A stretch of DNA of 64,000 bases from contig JAJEKV010000032.1 of assembly GCA_021234155.1 (NCBI GenBank), forward strand, positions 16,408,208 to 16,472,207, in the 5' to 3' direction. The translations under genes and the position numbers were made by a program. The notes below the pieces were generated by a model, which saw only the letters and a list, made by a program, of their open reading frames with translations, was not told where the DNA came from and ran no database searches. The DNA comes from Isoetes taiwanensis (lineage: Eukaryota > Streptophyta > Lycopodiopsida > Isoetales > Isoetaceae). Shown here piece by piece: positions 47,708 through 58,774 of this stretch (positions within the stretch are counted from its first letter, which is position 1; every line of letters begins with the position of its first letter).

Positions 47708-47786
47708 CTAGGGAATTGAACCCTAGTGCAATGCCTATGCTTAGTCAAGCATAAGGGAGATCCCAGGAGAGGGGATCGCCCTTATG
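47708..47786 (-). repeat. Two-hairpin 3' end of Replitron-like copy 2
   Basis: Hairpin A at 47708-47726 (CTAGGG stem, TTCAATT loop on the minus strand) and hairpin B at 47750-47786 (15-base arms CATAAGGGAGATCCC, one mismatch). The stem sequences differ from copy 1 but pairing is kept on both sides, a compensatory pattern. Confidence 0.8.
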
Positions 47787-47990
47787 CCTGGGGGCCGAAG
47801 CCCATTGAAAGTCCACAAGTGTTAGTAACCATGGCCACAAATCTGCAATAAGAAAACTACTCTGAGGCAAGGCATCAGATCAACAAGCATCACATATTTA
47901 TGAAGTCACTAAATGTACATGTGACAGAAATGCCACCGACATGCAACTGCACAATAAAAAGATTTCACACAATAGCAAGAAGACAAAGCT

Positions 47991-48401
47991 CTAGTTCATA
48001 GATTCCCCAGACGCAGCTTCCTTGATGATGGCATCAAGCTGGCGGATCTCCTGGGTCAGCAGACCCCTAGCAATGTGTGATCTGAGTGCGTACAATTCAG
48101 ACATTGGAGCCCTATGTTGCTCCCAAGCAACACTAGAAATTGCCGAATCAATAGCCACATAAAAACCTGTCAACTGCCTCCTCAAGATCCTAAGGGAAGC
48201 GACAATTCTGTGGGCTTCGATGCCAACGTACACAATGCTTGTTATGAACTCCTCTGCAGGGAAGACCTGTTCACCCTCTGGAGGATACACCTCAGGATCA
48301 GGACGAGATGCATCAATTCTGGAACTTATCAAGGAGGGGTCCAAGCTTAAGACGGGATGGCCCGTCTCCCCCGCAGAATTGCAAGAAGGCATCACGACCA
48401 C
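47991..48401 (-). CDS. Conserved second ORF, Replitron-like copy 2
   Basis: A 136-residue clean frame starting MVVMPSCNSAGETG. Shared core with copy 1: 'SRIDASRPDPEVY', 'EAHRIVASLRILRRQL', 'GFYVAIDSAISS', 'LLTQEIRQLDAIIKEA', and the ending SGESMN (SGSAMN in copy 1). The last helix faintly resembles an H2B helix 3 (TSREIQTAV), but with no supporting helices I would not call it a histone. It is separated from the HUH ORF stop by about 70 bases. Confidence 0.65.
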   Translation of the reverse strand: MVVMPSCNSAGETGHPVLSLDPSLISSRIDASRPDPEVYPPEGEQVFPAEEFITSIVYVGIEAHRIVASLRILRRQLTGFYVAIDSAISSVAWEQHRAPMSELYALRSHIARGLLTQEIRQLDAIIKEAASGESMN

Positions 48402-48469
48402 AAATCATGCTCAAAGAAAACAAAAGAAGCACACAATTGAAGCATAGAGCAAATAAACTACATATGAAG

Positions 48470-49010
48470 TCACCCAATGGCCATGGTGTGATCCCTAGTG
48501 TGAATAGGAATGTAATCCACACCATGATCTAGGATTTCAAGCTCAGGGCTGAAGGAGGGATCATGAAGATCCTCAAAGTTACAATCCATCTCATCAGGTG
48601 GCACGGAATCATCTCAGTACCGCCGGCTCTCAGGGTCATTCCGTTCCACAGCCACATACCCTACGGCAAACCAAACAAGATAGTCCTGACATCAGATGGC
48701 ATGCAGTGGACAAGGTACTCTGTGCTCATTCACATGAGCACTGTTGAAAGGAATGATCCAACTATTGCTGAAACTATACTTTCCACTTCTGAGCATCTTG
48801 CAAACAATAAATGTCAAGCTAGGAGTGAGTCTACGACCACCATGGTAAAATACAAAGTGAGCGGCCTTATTCAACAGGTTCCTGTTGTCCAACACACACA
48901 AACCTTTTATGTCTCCAGTATCCCATCTTAGATAGAGATCCTTTCCCTTCTCAATCATCGATTCAAATATGTTACGGAGATGGCAAAAATTGTAGATTTA
49001 ACATGTTGGT
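48470..49010 (-). pseudogene. HUH endonuclease C-terminal fragment, copy 2
   Basis: It matches copy 1 from 'CHLRNIFESMIEKGKDLYLR' through 'NLLNKAAHFVFYHGGRR', 'SWIIPFNSAHVNEHRV', 'MPSDVRTILFGLP' to the end 'VDYIPIHTRDHTMAIG'. A frameshift near 48690 and one or two stops interrupt it. The HxH and Tyr motifs are absent. Confidence 0.65.
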
Positions 49011-49718
49011 AAGACAGAGAACAAAAGCTATAATATCTTCGAGTTCTGAAGCAAAGGGCCTTTCTGCAGCAACTAAGGAGGCCTCTCTCAATTTATGGCC
49101 TAGACTGCAACCATGTTCACGGCGCGTGCACATGCTGCAAGCATAGCCATCATAGTAATTATGCCATCACTTAAAATAGATCTACACTAACCTAAATAAG
49201 AAGAGATGCCAATACTATTCTGGATGCATTACATAAGGTAAAATAGCTTCTCAAGTAAATGTAAATGTGAATGAAATACAAGGGAAGAAGTTTCAGATAC
49301 AAAATGGTACTGTTCTATTTAGATAACCTGCAAAAGAAAATCTGCACCTCAAAACAGATTATGCATTCTACAAATAAGAACATAGGCTAAGGATGTGCAA
49401 AGTAGAGAAATATGTTAACATTGTTCTGCACTATGAAGCTTCAAAAGATGTTTTGAGCTGAGATCATCTCAGTGCTCTCCACCTAGACGATCCAGTTGTG
49501 TATTCTTAAATTCTTTACATGGACACTAGTTTCTCCAGAACATTCTGAAAGCATTGGCCAATGCACTTCTTCTAATTCTAGGTAAGAGATTTTGCAAAGG
49601 CATCTATCTTGACGTATCTTTACAAGAAACCATTATACATAAAAATATGCAAAAGAAGCCAAATGCTCATCACGTTATTTGATTCCACAGAAACCTACAA
49701 ATCTAATATGAACTGTTT
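49011..49718. other. Intergenic, nothing recognised
   Basis: AT-rich sequence with no coding frame or repeat that I can name. Confidence 0.5.
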
Positions 49719-49949
49719 CTACATCATAGTAATGTAGATTTTCAGATAATACCATTTGAAGAAAATGTTGTGGAAAGTTGTACCTGGAATGCAAAACCTG
49801 ACATGATCTTGGAAGCCATGAAAACTGTTCCGGAATGCACATGTTTGGAAAGAAGCACAAAGAAAAAAACTTGATAAAACTTGTACATATGAAAGAATAT
49901 AAACTTCAAAGACCTGCATTAATTTAGAACTCCAAAGATCTGTACAAGC

Positions 49950-50690
49950 ACCATGCCTGGCGATTCGCAAGGCAGGGAAACAAAGCCCATAGATTCCCAT
50001 AGCTTCTGAAGGACCTTCCGAACATGTTCTTCTATGTTGCTCCAAAGTCTTCAAATAAACCAGAATATCATCCAAATAGATGATAACAAAAGGATCCAAA
50101 AACTCCCGAAAAACATCATTAGCCATATGCTGGAAGACCGCTGGAGCATTGGTAAGGCCGAAAGACATGATAGTATACTCGAAATGACCATACCGAGTTC
50201 GAAGGCTGTCTTCCACTCATCACCTTCCCTGATCCGGATAAGATTATAGGCACCTCGAAGATCGATTTTAGTGAAGTATCGTGCACCTTGTAACCGCTCA
50301 AGTAACTCTAGAATCAGAGGGAGAGAATATCGATTATGCACAGTGATCTTGTTGAGACCGCGATAATCCACAACAAACTGCAAAGAACCATCCTTCTTGG
50401 AAACAAAGAAGATGGCAGCTCTTGCGGGTGACAGAGAATGTCGGATAAACCCAGTCGCAAGATTCTCTCGATATAGGTCCGCAAAGTCTCCAATTTTGTT
50501 GGCAACAAGCCATAGATAGGGCCAAATGGTGGGATTGTCCCTGGCTGAAGATCAATGGAACAGTCATAGAGACGATGCTCCAGAAGCTTACTGACTTTGA
50601 CTTTATCAAAAACATCGCCAAAATCCTTGTACTTATCAGGAAGGACAGGAGCAGACATTCCTGAAGCAGAGCTAGTTCAAGGATGAACTT
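49950..50690 (-). pseudogene. Sushi/Tcn1-like reverse transcriptase (broken)
   Basis: Fingers: 'KDFGDVFDKVKVSKLLEHRL', '[19 protein letters not shown]'. Then '[20 protein letters not shown]', '[20 protein letters not shown]', '[13 protein letters not shown]', '[20 protein letters not shown]', '[11 protein letters not shown]'. '[33 protein letters not shown]' is the diagnostic Sushi-type wording. Two or more frameshifts (near 50390 and 50210). The YLDD box is intact. After it the sequence diverges quickly from RNase H expectations. Confidence 0.85.
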
Positions 50691-50699
50691 GAATTGCAA

Positions 50700-51334
50700 A
50701 TGCTGGAATTTTGCCTACCAGATCTGATAAACTTGTGAAGAGAGATCTTCGCGATACGGAGCTGAGGGCGTGGAGAAGCCTCTACAGAAGCAGGAGCAGG
50801 AGCAGGAGCAACTGGAACAGGAACTGGAGCAGGAATTGGAGCAGGAACTGGAACAAGAACTGGAGCTGGGACATCATCTATAACATGGTTAGAATCTGAT
50901 ACATGAACTGGAGCAGAGACAAAAGATGAATCACGACGTGGAACAGAAACACGAACTGGAATCTCAGCAAGAACAGAATCAGGGCCCACGATACTGCACA
51001 GACTGATGTAGATGATGGTGTAGTGGCATGAACTGCAAATGAACTGAAACTAGAGATAGAACCAGCAAACCGAAAAGATCTAGAGCGCCAGTCAATTTGT
51101 GGGTTATGCAACTCGAGCCAAAGAAGACCCAAGACTACTGGCGCATGTGGGCTAGGAATAGGATTAAACGAAATGCTGCAAGAAGCTTCCTCGAACAAGA
51201 CTCGAAGAGGTCTGAAGAGATCTCTCGCCCATCAATCACACCAACAGAGCAGGGATGCTCGACCTACTTCTAGGAATGGCGTGCTTAGTAGCAAACCCAC
51301 TATCCATGAAACAGGCATTCGCACCATAATCAAG
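50700..51334 (-). pseudogene. Sushi/Tcn1-like protease region (broken)
   Basis: The active-site stretch near 51330-51270 reads LDYGANACFMD (normally LDSGA), so it is inactive. Near 51130 'VVLGLLWLELHNPQIDW' is the standard protease-RT linker of this clade. A Pro/Ala/Val repeat at 50900-50760 is encoded by a GGAGCA-type microsatellite. Frameshifts and stops are present. Confidence 0.7.
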
Positions 51335-52140
51335 TTACGCCAACGCCTCTATCCTCCCAACCTTCGACTCCAATGAAATAGAGATAAAAAATTCTTTACT
51401 GACCTTGTCCAAGTGAATAAAACCTTCGTCACATGTGGAAGGAGTCGGAGGAATGTCAGGCAGCTGTCGAGAGACCCCTACTACTGGGATGAGACTCGAA
51501 CAATTTGATCGTTTAATAGGACATCCACAAGTGAAATGCCCAACCCCTCCACAATAGAGGCAGAGATTAGCCTCTCTTTGGTGTTGCTTCCCAGCTGCAG
51601 ATAAGGGCCTTCGAACCACACCACCAATTTGCATAGGCATTGGGCCAACTGATTCAGATGACGTGGGTGGCGCAAAAAATGATGTGATTGCTGGAGCTTG
51701 GAGAAGTAGAGAAACATGCTGATTTTGTCTTTCTTGCCTATGTTCAAAAAGACGGTTATCACAATGAACCGCAAATTTTAAAGCTTCATCCAAGGTTCTG
51801 GGATCCTCCATAGTCAGCAACATATCCTTTACATCCTCGCGGAGCCCTCTTCGAAAACAGTCCCGAAGAGTCGCATCTTCCCAGGCTGTGTCTATGGCAA
51901 TCTGTTGGAACTCAGAAGCATAAACTGAAGCCAGACGAGAACCTTGCCTAAGATTGCCAAGCTTGGTTACTGCTGTGCGTTGCTGATCAGTGTCTCCAAA
52001 ACACGCCTCAAGTTCAGCAGTAAATGCAGCAAAATTTTGCAATTCGGGAGCCTTTTTCTCCAGTAGGGGAGCGAATGAGCTCAAGGCTGCCCCAGAAAGA
52101 AGAGAGCCAACTAATCCGACTTCTTCCCGATCTGTAGGGT
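51335..52140 (-). CDS. Sushi/Tcn1-like Gag
   Basis: One long open frame, probably entering from further upstream. It has the Gag core 'AFTAELEACFGDTDQQRTA', 'LGNLRQGSRLASVYASEFQQ', 'WEDATLRDCFRRGLREDVKD', 'TLDEALKFAVHCDNRL', then a zinc knuckle CLYCGGVGHFTCGC (CX2CX4HX4C). This matches the Gag family also domesticated in mammals as PEG10/RTL. In the element it forms the particle and binds RNA. The frame is intact from about 52084, in contrast to the damaged pol. Confidence 0.85.
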
Positions 52141-52539
52141 ACCTGTGAGAGTGAAGCTGAATAACTAGCCGAATCTAATTCAAAAAACCTTGACAAGTTT
52201 TTTGAAGAATCTGTAGTTTAATTGGAGGCATTCACAATACACAATAGTTCATATTCTCACGTATTTAATGCATCACAAATTTCATTCTCATTCTCAACTA
52301 TTGAAAATGATCATTCTATGTAGGCAGAGTTGACTTCCATTAAGAAAAATTTGACTTTCAATCAAATATTTGTATCTTCCAGACCATGTTTTCACATGCA
52401 ATTTCACAGAATCATCTACATCTATATTGCAAAAAAATTTCGCAAGGAAATTAGAATATTTGAAACTAAGATTGAATTGAATCAAAGCAGTTTTTTCCAC
52501 AAATGAGAATGCAGTTATATTGAAATTTAAATGGTGAAG

Positions 52540-53600
52540 ATTCAAGTAATGTTATGCAATTTGGCATTTCAAATTATGACAACGAATGAATGAAAATTGA
52601 ATAAATGAATGAAAGTATGTGATCTCAAACTTCAGAAACGTGAAAACACTTGAATACAAGTCAAACTTGATTTCTGCCATCCCTGTATTGGTAGATGCAT
52701 GTCTGATGGAGTCTCCTTCCTTCTTCATTTTCTTGTTCATTTCTTCTGTCTCATAATAGTTTATGTCTGGTAAGTCAGCTTCCAAGGGTATCATCTTTTC
52801 ATTATGCAAAAGTTCCATAGAACACATGTGGCATGAATGATCTTGGCTGCCTTGCCAATATAAACAAAGCAAAGCCTTAAGAATCCTAAATTTCTCTTTT
52901 ACAATCTCAAATCATTCTCTACACATATTCTGCCATTGCAAATCGTTGTGTTAAACCTGCCAAAAGACCCTGTACCATCTAAAAAGACCTTTATTAAGAA
53001 CCTTCTACTTGGATATGCTGAATCACTGAACAACATTGGTGGAATATTCATTGTCACATATGCATCAAGGATCTCACCTCTTATGTTAATTTTCTTGCCA
53101 TTCATTTGGACAATAGGCTGCTGCAGAATCTGCTTTGCTGTGAGCCTCGTGTACAATAAACTCTTCTTGAACTGATTGGTCTCATACACAAAACATATCC
53201 TACTGACACAAACATTGATAAACATTCGAGAATGTCTTACAACATCTTGTATCAAATAGGAATGCCTGCTATGTCTGCTTAGTAGTCATCCTCTTTTCTT
53301 TCCTCTATGGCTTCCTATGGAGGAAAATGTGACAACCATCAACAATACAAAAAATATTAGGCAAACTTTCAAATTCCTTCATGATATCAAGCAGTCTCTA
53401 GCCTGAGGGTAAGGCAATGAATTTCTTGTAAAGAATGGTCATAGAGGCCAAAACTTAAGTCACCTTCTTGGTATATTTCTGTACAGTTACTTTTCCAACA
53501 TAAAATCTTTGGCCAACGTGCAAAGCCATCTCACCATGAGCAAGAACATAGAGAACCATAGCCATAACTTTCTTAGGATCTACAGGAGGTCTGACTTTCT
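52540..53600 (-). pseudogene. PIF/Harbinger-type transposase remnant
   Basis: Minus-strand frames carry 'PNIFCIVDGCHI' (around 53340; the first catalytic Asp region 'g.iGaiDGtHI') and, in the clean frame 53255-52899, a segment ending 'MLFSDSAYPSRRFLIKVF' (second catalytic Asp region 'l.GDsaYPl..yl') followed by 'RFNTTICNGRICVEN' (third acidic residue, Glu). This order is that of DDE_Tnp_4 nucleases in HARBI1-like transposases. The frame then breaks at about 52890. Stops and frameshifts upstream show decay. No terminal repeats or TSD identified. Confidence 0.7.
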
Positions 53601-54180
53601 GCCATTGAGTGGTTTGTCTTCGAAAAATCCAGAATATTCTTGGTGGTCTTCTTTACCGAAATGCTGCAGCTAGAGCCAAAATGAAGATGCAGATTGAAAG
53701 CTCATATTGTCTTTGAATGTCTCATCCTTATCAACTGTTGCCATAGGATATTCAAGTTTGTTCTCTTCTATCAGGTCCAAGCAGAATTTTTGCATTGCGA
53801 AACCAAGCAAAACAGCCCTTATAGCAGTAAAATCATACCTAAAATTACTGGATCCATATTCAAATGCCGCTATCAGTGATGGGTTGATAGGGCAATAGTA
53901 TTTTCAATGGATTTCTTGTGGATTCTGGCCTAAAATGGGATGCAGAACTCTAAATTGTGCTACCAAGAGCAATGTTTGAAAAATTCGAAATATCCCATAT
54001 TCTAAGTATTGAAAAATTCTTCAAGAATGAATTATCCCATATGAGCAGACTTACCGGAATCGAAATAGAGGGAATAAATATGGCGAGTGGACCAAATTTA
54101 GCATCAAACAGGGGCTGTTAGGCCTCGAGAGAAGCTCGTCTCTCATTTTCTCTCGAGGTATATCTTATAATTTGATGTGC
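53601..54180. other. Intergenic, nothing recognised
   Basis: Between the Harbinger remnant and the short LTR element. A small inverted repeat 'cctcgagagaa ... ttctctcgagg' lies at 54123-54158. No gene. Confidence 0.5.
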
Positions 54181-54362
54181 CTCTTTTAATAATTTGATGA
54201 AGTCCTTTCGAAAAGGCCTCGATGCCATATAAGGATAAAAGCCTTTTCCTTTTATTAAAAGTTAACTTTAACCTTAATAGTTTATTCTAACTTTGAACCC
54301 ATAGGAATATTTATTTAACCTAAAAGCGTGTTTATAAGGCTGACCTGGGCGGCACCATATCA
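54181..54362 (-). repeat. 3' LTR segment of gag-only element
   Basis: 'gatgaagtcctttcgaaaag', 'gcctcgatgccatataagga' and following bases match 56339-56552. On the minus strand the LTR begins TGATATGGTG. Confidence 0.8.
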
Positions 54363-54380
54363 ATTCCTCCCCTTCCCGGG
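54363..54380 (-). other. Polypurine tract of gag-only element
   Basis: The minus strand reads CCCGGGAAGGGGAGGAATT directly before the LTR start, mostly purine, as expected for the plus-strand primer. Confidence 0.65.
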
Positions 54381-54839
54381 ATTGATCGTCCTTGATGAAG
54401 AAATTATATGGAAAATTTAACACAACCAAGTCCATGGTTGCCATCCTAGTTGAATCCACAACTAGAAATAATCAAGTCCAACCCCTTAGGCTAAAAAGTT
54501 TCTTTTTTTTTTTTTTTTTAAATCCATAATAATAATAAACAACGAGATCAACAAATTATGATGCAAACATATTTGTTGTCTTAAAATATACTGCAAACAA
54601 AATTATTCTTAAGAATTCGTCTACCTCCTTCTTGGAGTTACTTAACAACTTAACTAAAACTACTTTAGATCAGCAATCTGCAACTTCACCTTGTCCTTTT
54701 GAACTTCGTCCACAAATGTAACTTGCTATTCATCTTGGTGCTTGGTTCAAGCGGAAGTTCTTCGATCTAAAACACTTGGGCCGAGGATCCACTAGGACGA
54801 GGGTTTGGTCTATATTCCGTTCTGTCTAGATCTTTTTGT

Positions 54840-55586
54840 TCTCCTCTGCTGCCTCGGTTACTCCATTCTCCTTTGCAATTATTTTCGAGTAGTGACGTGG
54901 TCCTCCACAATAGAAACATCTGCTTTTCTTTAATAAAGATCTGTCAAATTGGTTGCCCCACCTTGCTTTTTGAGCTTGATCTTGATTATCTCCCGTATCC
55001 AGTCTGGATCTCTTATTCCCTTTATCTGAAGTGTGCTATTGTTTGCTTTGTCATTACTTGTTTTATTGTAGCCTTTATCATCAAGATATCCATCCCATAT
55101 ACTACAATTTATTGAATCTGGATTTAACTTTCTTTCTGCTGCGATGGCTTTCTCTGTGCCCGCTTCTAAAGTCTGAGGATCCACAAAACTCAATTCTGCA
55201 TATAAGGAATTTTTAGTCCCTACTAGATACTTGCGCAGCAGTTCTTTCTGATTTAATCCATCTATTTGGGTAGACAAGTATTGGAACTTTGACGTATACT
55301 GGTAAATTGATTCGTTGTCGCCTTGCTTGAAGAGGTCCCATTCTCATTTGACGTCATTAGGATATTTGACAGTCAGGTAAGAATCTTCAAAAGCTTTTCT
55401 AAAGCTTTCCCATGTCAAAATATTTGGATCCATTCTTTTTCTTCCTTGCCACCAAGTTCTAGCCATATCTGTTAAATATTTATCCATAGCCTGCAACTTC
55501 TGCTGTTCTGTAGCGGGTTTCTCTTTTTGCCAAAGAATTGCGATCGTTGACAGGTGCTGCAAGCTGCTGCTGATTCTACAGTGCAT
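54840..55586 (-). pseudogene. Gag of the short LTR element
   Basis: The frame 55586-54930 is continuous except for one TGA near 55340. It contains 'MARTWWQGRKR', 'LTWESFRKAFEDSYL', 'LFKQGDNESIYQYTSKFQYL' and 'KELLRKYLVGTKNSLYAELS', the usual retrotransposon gag core. A frameshift near 54955 leads to a zinc-knuckle-like 'CFYCGGPRHYSK' (CX2CX4H, final Cys lost). It would form particles, possibly packaged by a partner element's enzymes. Confidence 0.8.
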
Positions 55587-55780
55587 TAGTGTCAGGCAGG
55601 AATTTATAGGCTAGGCATAGGTATTCTAATTGCCTTTGGCATTTTGCTTGGTTGTAAGAGGCGGGAATAACCATTTGGTCTGCTATGTACCGGGCATTGC
55701 TAATAGCTTGGTTATACTGCTGATTAGGTATGCCAAAGCGATTGGTAGACATTTTAAAGGATTGGTTTTAGAATCAAGAG

Positions 55781-55792
55781 GCTCTGATACCA
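55781..55792 (-). other. Primer binding site (initiator tRNA-Met)
   Basis: The minus strand reads TGGTATCAGAGC three bases after the LTR end. Confidence 0.9.
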
Positions 55793-55795
55793 AAT

Positions 55796-56552
55796 TGATA
55801 CGGTTACAAAATTTTTAAGACAACAGAACAATCTCAGAGTTAGAATAAACAAGCAAAAGATAACTCAAATAAAACAATCTAGCCTCCAATGCTAAGCTTT
55901 CCACCCAATCAGGCTTTCCTGAGCAAGGGAAAATCCAGAGTCAGACTAAATTTCTGGAAGGATTGGCTTAAGAATGGAATCAAACGCACACTAGAACACC
56001 CGTTCTAACAAGATATTAAATTCAAGAGAAGAATTAATTAAAAGAATGTTTTGAGAAGGATTTGGGTAAATTATCAAAAGAACTGATAGAATCTTTTATT
56101 CAATTCCACATAGAAGGTATTTCTCGGATTAGGAAGGAGATTAGGCTGGGTTCGGGAAAGCGAAGGCAGTCTTCAAATCTCTCCGAAAAGATCAATCGAG
56201 CTCGCAGGTTGTCGCAGCTATTGGAATCTGGTCGCACAAGCGCTGTAGCCCATCCTTCTTCTACTGTAGCAGGTCGCTCTATTGTTGGGTTGAATGCAGA
56301 CGTCCCCAATCTGTCCAATACCGCCTCCTTTAATAATTCGATGAAGTCCTTTTGAAAAGGCCTCGATGCCATATAAGGATAGAAGCCTTTCTCTTTTATT
56401 ACTAGCTAACTTTAAACTTAATAGTTTATTTAACTTTGAACCATAAGAATATTTAATCTAAAAACATATTAACAAGGCTTGAAGTATATGCTCTTGACTT
56501 CCTTTCTCTTTCCCTTGCTCATCCAACCACTCTCCCGAGAGCCACCATATTA
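55796..56552 (-). repeat. 5' LTR of gag-only element
   Basis: The plus strand begins TGATACGG and ends CCATATTA. Relative to the 3' copy (TGATATGG on the minus strand) this gives a terminal inverted repeat of about 8 bases around TG...CA. About 757 bases. Confidence 0.75.
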
Positions 56553-56599
56553 AAATTGGATTTTATCGTCCATTGAGATCAAATGGTTTATGAGACCCA

Positions 56600-56680
56600 A
56601 ATAAACAAAGGAAGAACAACCAGTCTATTACTAAGATTAAATAAACAAAGGAAGAACAACCAATCTATTACTAAGATTAA
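56600..56680. repeat. Tandem duplication of about 37 bases
   Basis: 'aaataaacaaaggaagaaca' and following bases to 'actaagatta' occur twice in direct succession with one mismatch. Confidence 0.8.
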
Positions 56681-58774
56681 AAAAATCCCCACCCGAAGGG
56701 TTTTCGAGGGAAAAACCTTAGCAGTAATAAGCTGGCTGATAAACTGTATATTTGGATATATCAGTGTATTGATTAGAGGTACAATAGAGTCTGCATGCCT
56801 AGTACCTCATGAATGTAAGATGCCAGTGCGCGTACTGAAGGCGTGTTCATCATCATATATAGCGGTTGATTAAGTGTAATCAACCCAGCATATTTTGCTT
56901 GGATAGGTGCAAATGCTGGGCAATTTTGAAGAGTGTAGCATGCATATTCAATAACACCCAATTGGCAGCCTCAGGAGACCTTGTTTTCTCGCTCTTCCAG
57001 ACCCATCGTCCTATTCAATTCTGATGCGGTATGCTCCTATACATGCAATAGAAAAATATGGTCTATGTTGGAGTGTTTAGGCCTAAATCCTAACTATGCA
57101 CGTGCGCGCACCTATGTTTCCTATGCCCATGCCGTCAATTGCTGTCTAGAATCTTGGCCACTAGTTTGCCTGAGCTAACATTTAAGCCCCTTGCACTGAG
57201 CATCAAAGCACGCATTCTGAGAAAAGATCAACGAACACACAGTCCTTCTTGTACGTCTTCTTCTAAAACATCGTCATGCAGCACTCAAGAGAACTGTGAT
57301 CAGCTTTTCAGTATGTTATTCCAATGTGGGAAGCTGCAAAATTTTCATTAGCTCTTCTATTAGCAGCTTGGCATAAGAATCTACTTACTCGTAATCCAGG
57401 CGAGGCTGAGTGATGTGAAAGTCGGATTTGGCAGTGCATCTGCATAGATTGTCAGTCTACCTCAAGAAAGGGAGGTTGAGAGAGAGTTAAGAAGAATAGA
57501 TATAAAAGAGAATAAAATGAGAGGGCAGAGAACATAGTGATAGATAGATACATAGAGAGTAAAGAAAATAGAGCATGAAGAGATAGAGAAAGAATGGAAT
57601 TGAGAACAGAGAGATAAAGATATAGAGAATAGAAAGAGAATATAAAAAAACAAAGAGAACAGAGAGAGAATAGGAAATAAAGAGAAGAAAAAAAACAAAA
57701 AGAGAGAATTTAGAATACATAAAACAAACAGATATAGTGTTAGGGCAATTCGTAGTGCATTGGCACCTTGTTATGTTTTTAGTGCTAGCGGAGCAAACGC
57801 CTGAGGCCAAAGCCAATTGTCTATGTAAATAGACCAAAGCATATTAATGCTAACCACTGATTAATAAGATAAGATAAGATGAGGTATTTGTAATGAAGTT
57901 GAGACTATTCTAATACTCAAGTAGTTTTCTCAATGGCAATGTTATGATTATATGAATTGAATTGAATTGAATGTTTTTTACCGTCCATAGAGGCGATTAA
58001 CAAACTATACCTTTGATATAGATTTTTGTTTGAAGTTAGTCATACCACTCATATATAATATAGTTTCATTTTCTGTTTGCACCAAATTTGTCTGAACCTA
58101 ATTTGTTTGAAGCATTCTCAGATCGACACGTGGTCTACCTCTATGTTTTGTTTGCCAAGACGCATTTATTGTGGTTATTGGCGAATCTGCACTATTTCTT
58201 TCTTGCCCTGCAAGCAGTTGTTTGGAATCTTGCACCGCCATAGCCATTGCTTCCCAGCCAATGAAGATTTCTTCATTTGAATGCGATGGCTATGATCGAT
58301 TGTGCAGTTCTTCATCCACTTCTTAGATTTTACCTCCACTTTTGATTTGCACAATCGGATTTTGGGAAGGCAATGTCTGCTCGAGTTTGCTTCTTCAAAA
58401 TCCGATCTATGGAGTCATTTTTTTTCCAGGCTGGAGCATGTGCAACAACGGTATTTTAGATTTAGTCTTCGTCCTTTTACGTCCATAGATTAAAATAACT
58501 TTGCGTAAAACTTAGCTCCATTGGCTCATGTCATTTCTATTCTTAGGTTTAGAATAATCTGGGTGTGGTTTTGTCTGCAGTAAGATTGGGCGCTTCTGTA
58601 TCTCCTAAAAATTCTTCTAGCATTTCCTTCCACTATATGAACCTGTCTCATTAGGTTGGAGGGCGTAAATGAAGGTATCATGTCTTCCAAATTGTTAAAT
58701 TATTAGATATGTTGGGTTTGTTTGTTTTCCTGTACTAATCCTGGTAATTGTAGCCACAAAGACCCTAAAGAGAG
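56681..58774. other. Intergenic, no supported gene
   Basis: A purine-dominated stretch at 57466-57720 (GAGA/AGAATA-rich on the plus strand) is the only obvious feature; its open minus-strand frames are low-complexity Ser/Phe/Leu and not genes. Confidence 0.55.

Larger units (their letters stand above)
47700..49010 (-). mobile_element. Replitron-like HUH element, copy 2 (5' truncated)
   Basis: Minus strand: C-terminal part of the HUH ORF (about 49010-48470), second ORF (48401-47991), two-hairpin end (47786-47708). Homology to copy 1 fades above about 49010, so the catalytic HUH core is missing. Confidence 0.7.
49719..52150 (-). mobile_element. Sushi/Tcn1-like Ty3/gypsy element fragment
   Basis: Minus-strand order gag, zinc knuckle, protease, RT, cut off soon after the RT catalytic box. 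The gag and RT wording is that of the vertebrate/fungal Sushi-ichi or Tcn1-type chromoviruses rather than common angiosperm gypsy. No LTRs identified, so both ends are undefined. Confidence 0.75.
54181..56552 (-). mobile_element. Short gag-only LTR retrotransposon (TR-GAG-like)
   Basis: Initiator-Met primer site at 55781-55792, LTR at 55796-56552, matching LTR segment at 54181-54362 and an adjacent polypurine tract. The interior is only about 1.4 kb and encodes Gag but no protease, RT or integrase. This is the pattern of non-autonomous gag-only elements, or of a pol deletion. The 3' LTR matches only over its start; the rest has been replaced or deleted. Confidence 0.75.

Noticed and set aside
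47991-48401. H2B-like protein
   Set aside because: Only one helix (TQEIRQLDAI) resembles H2B helix 3; the rest of the fold is not evident.
57462-57837. Minus-strand Ser/Phe/Leu-rich membrane-like frames
   Set aside because: Translation of a purine-rich low-complexity tract; not a credible protein.
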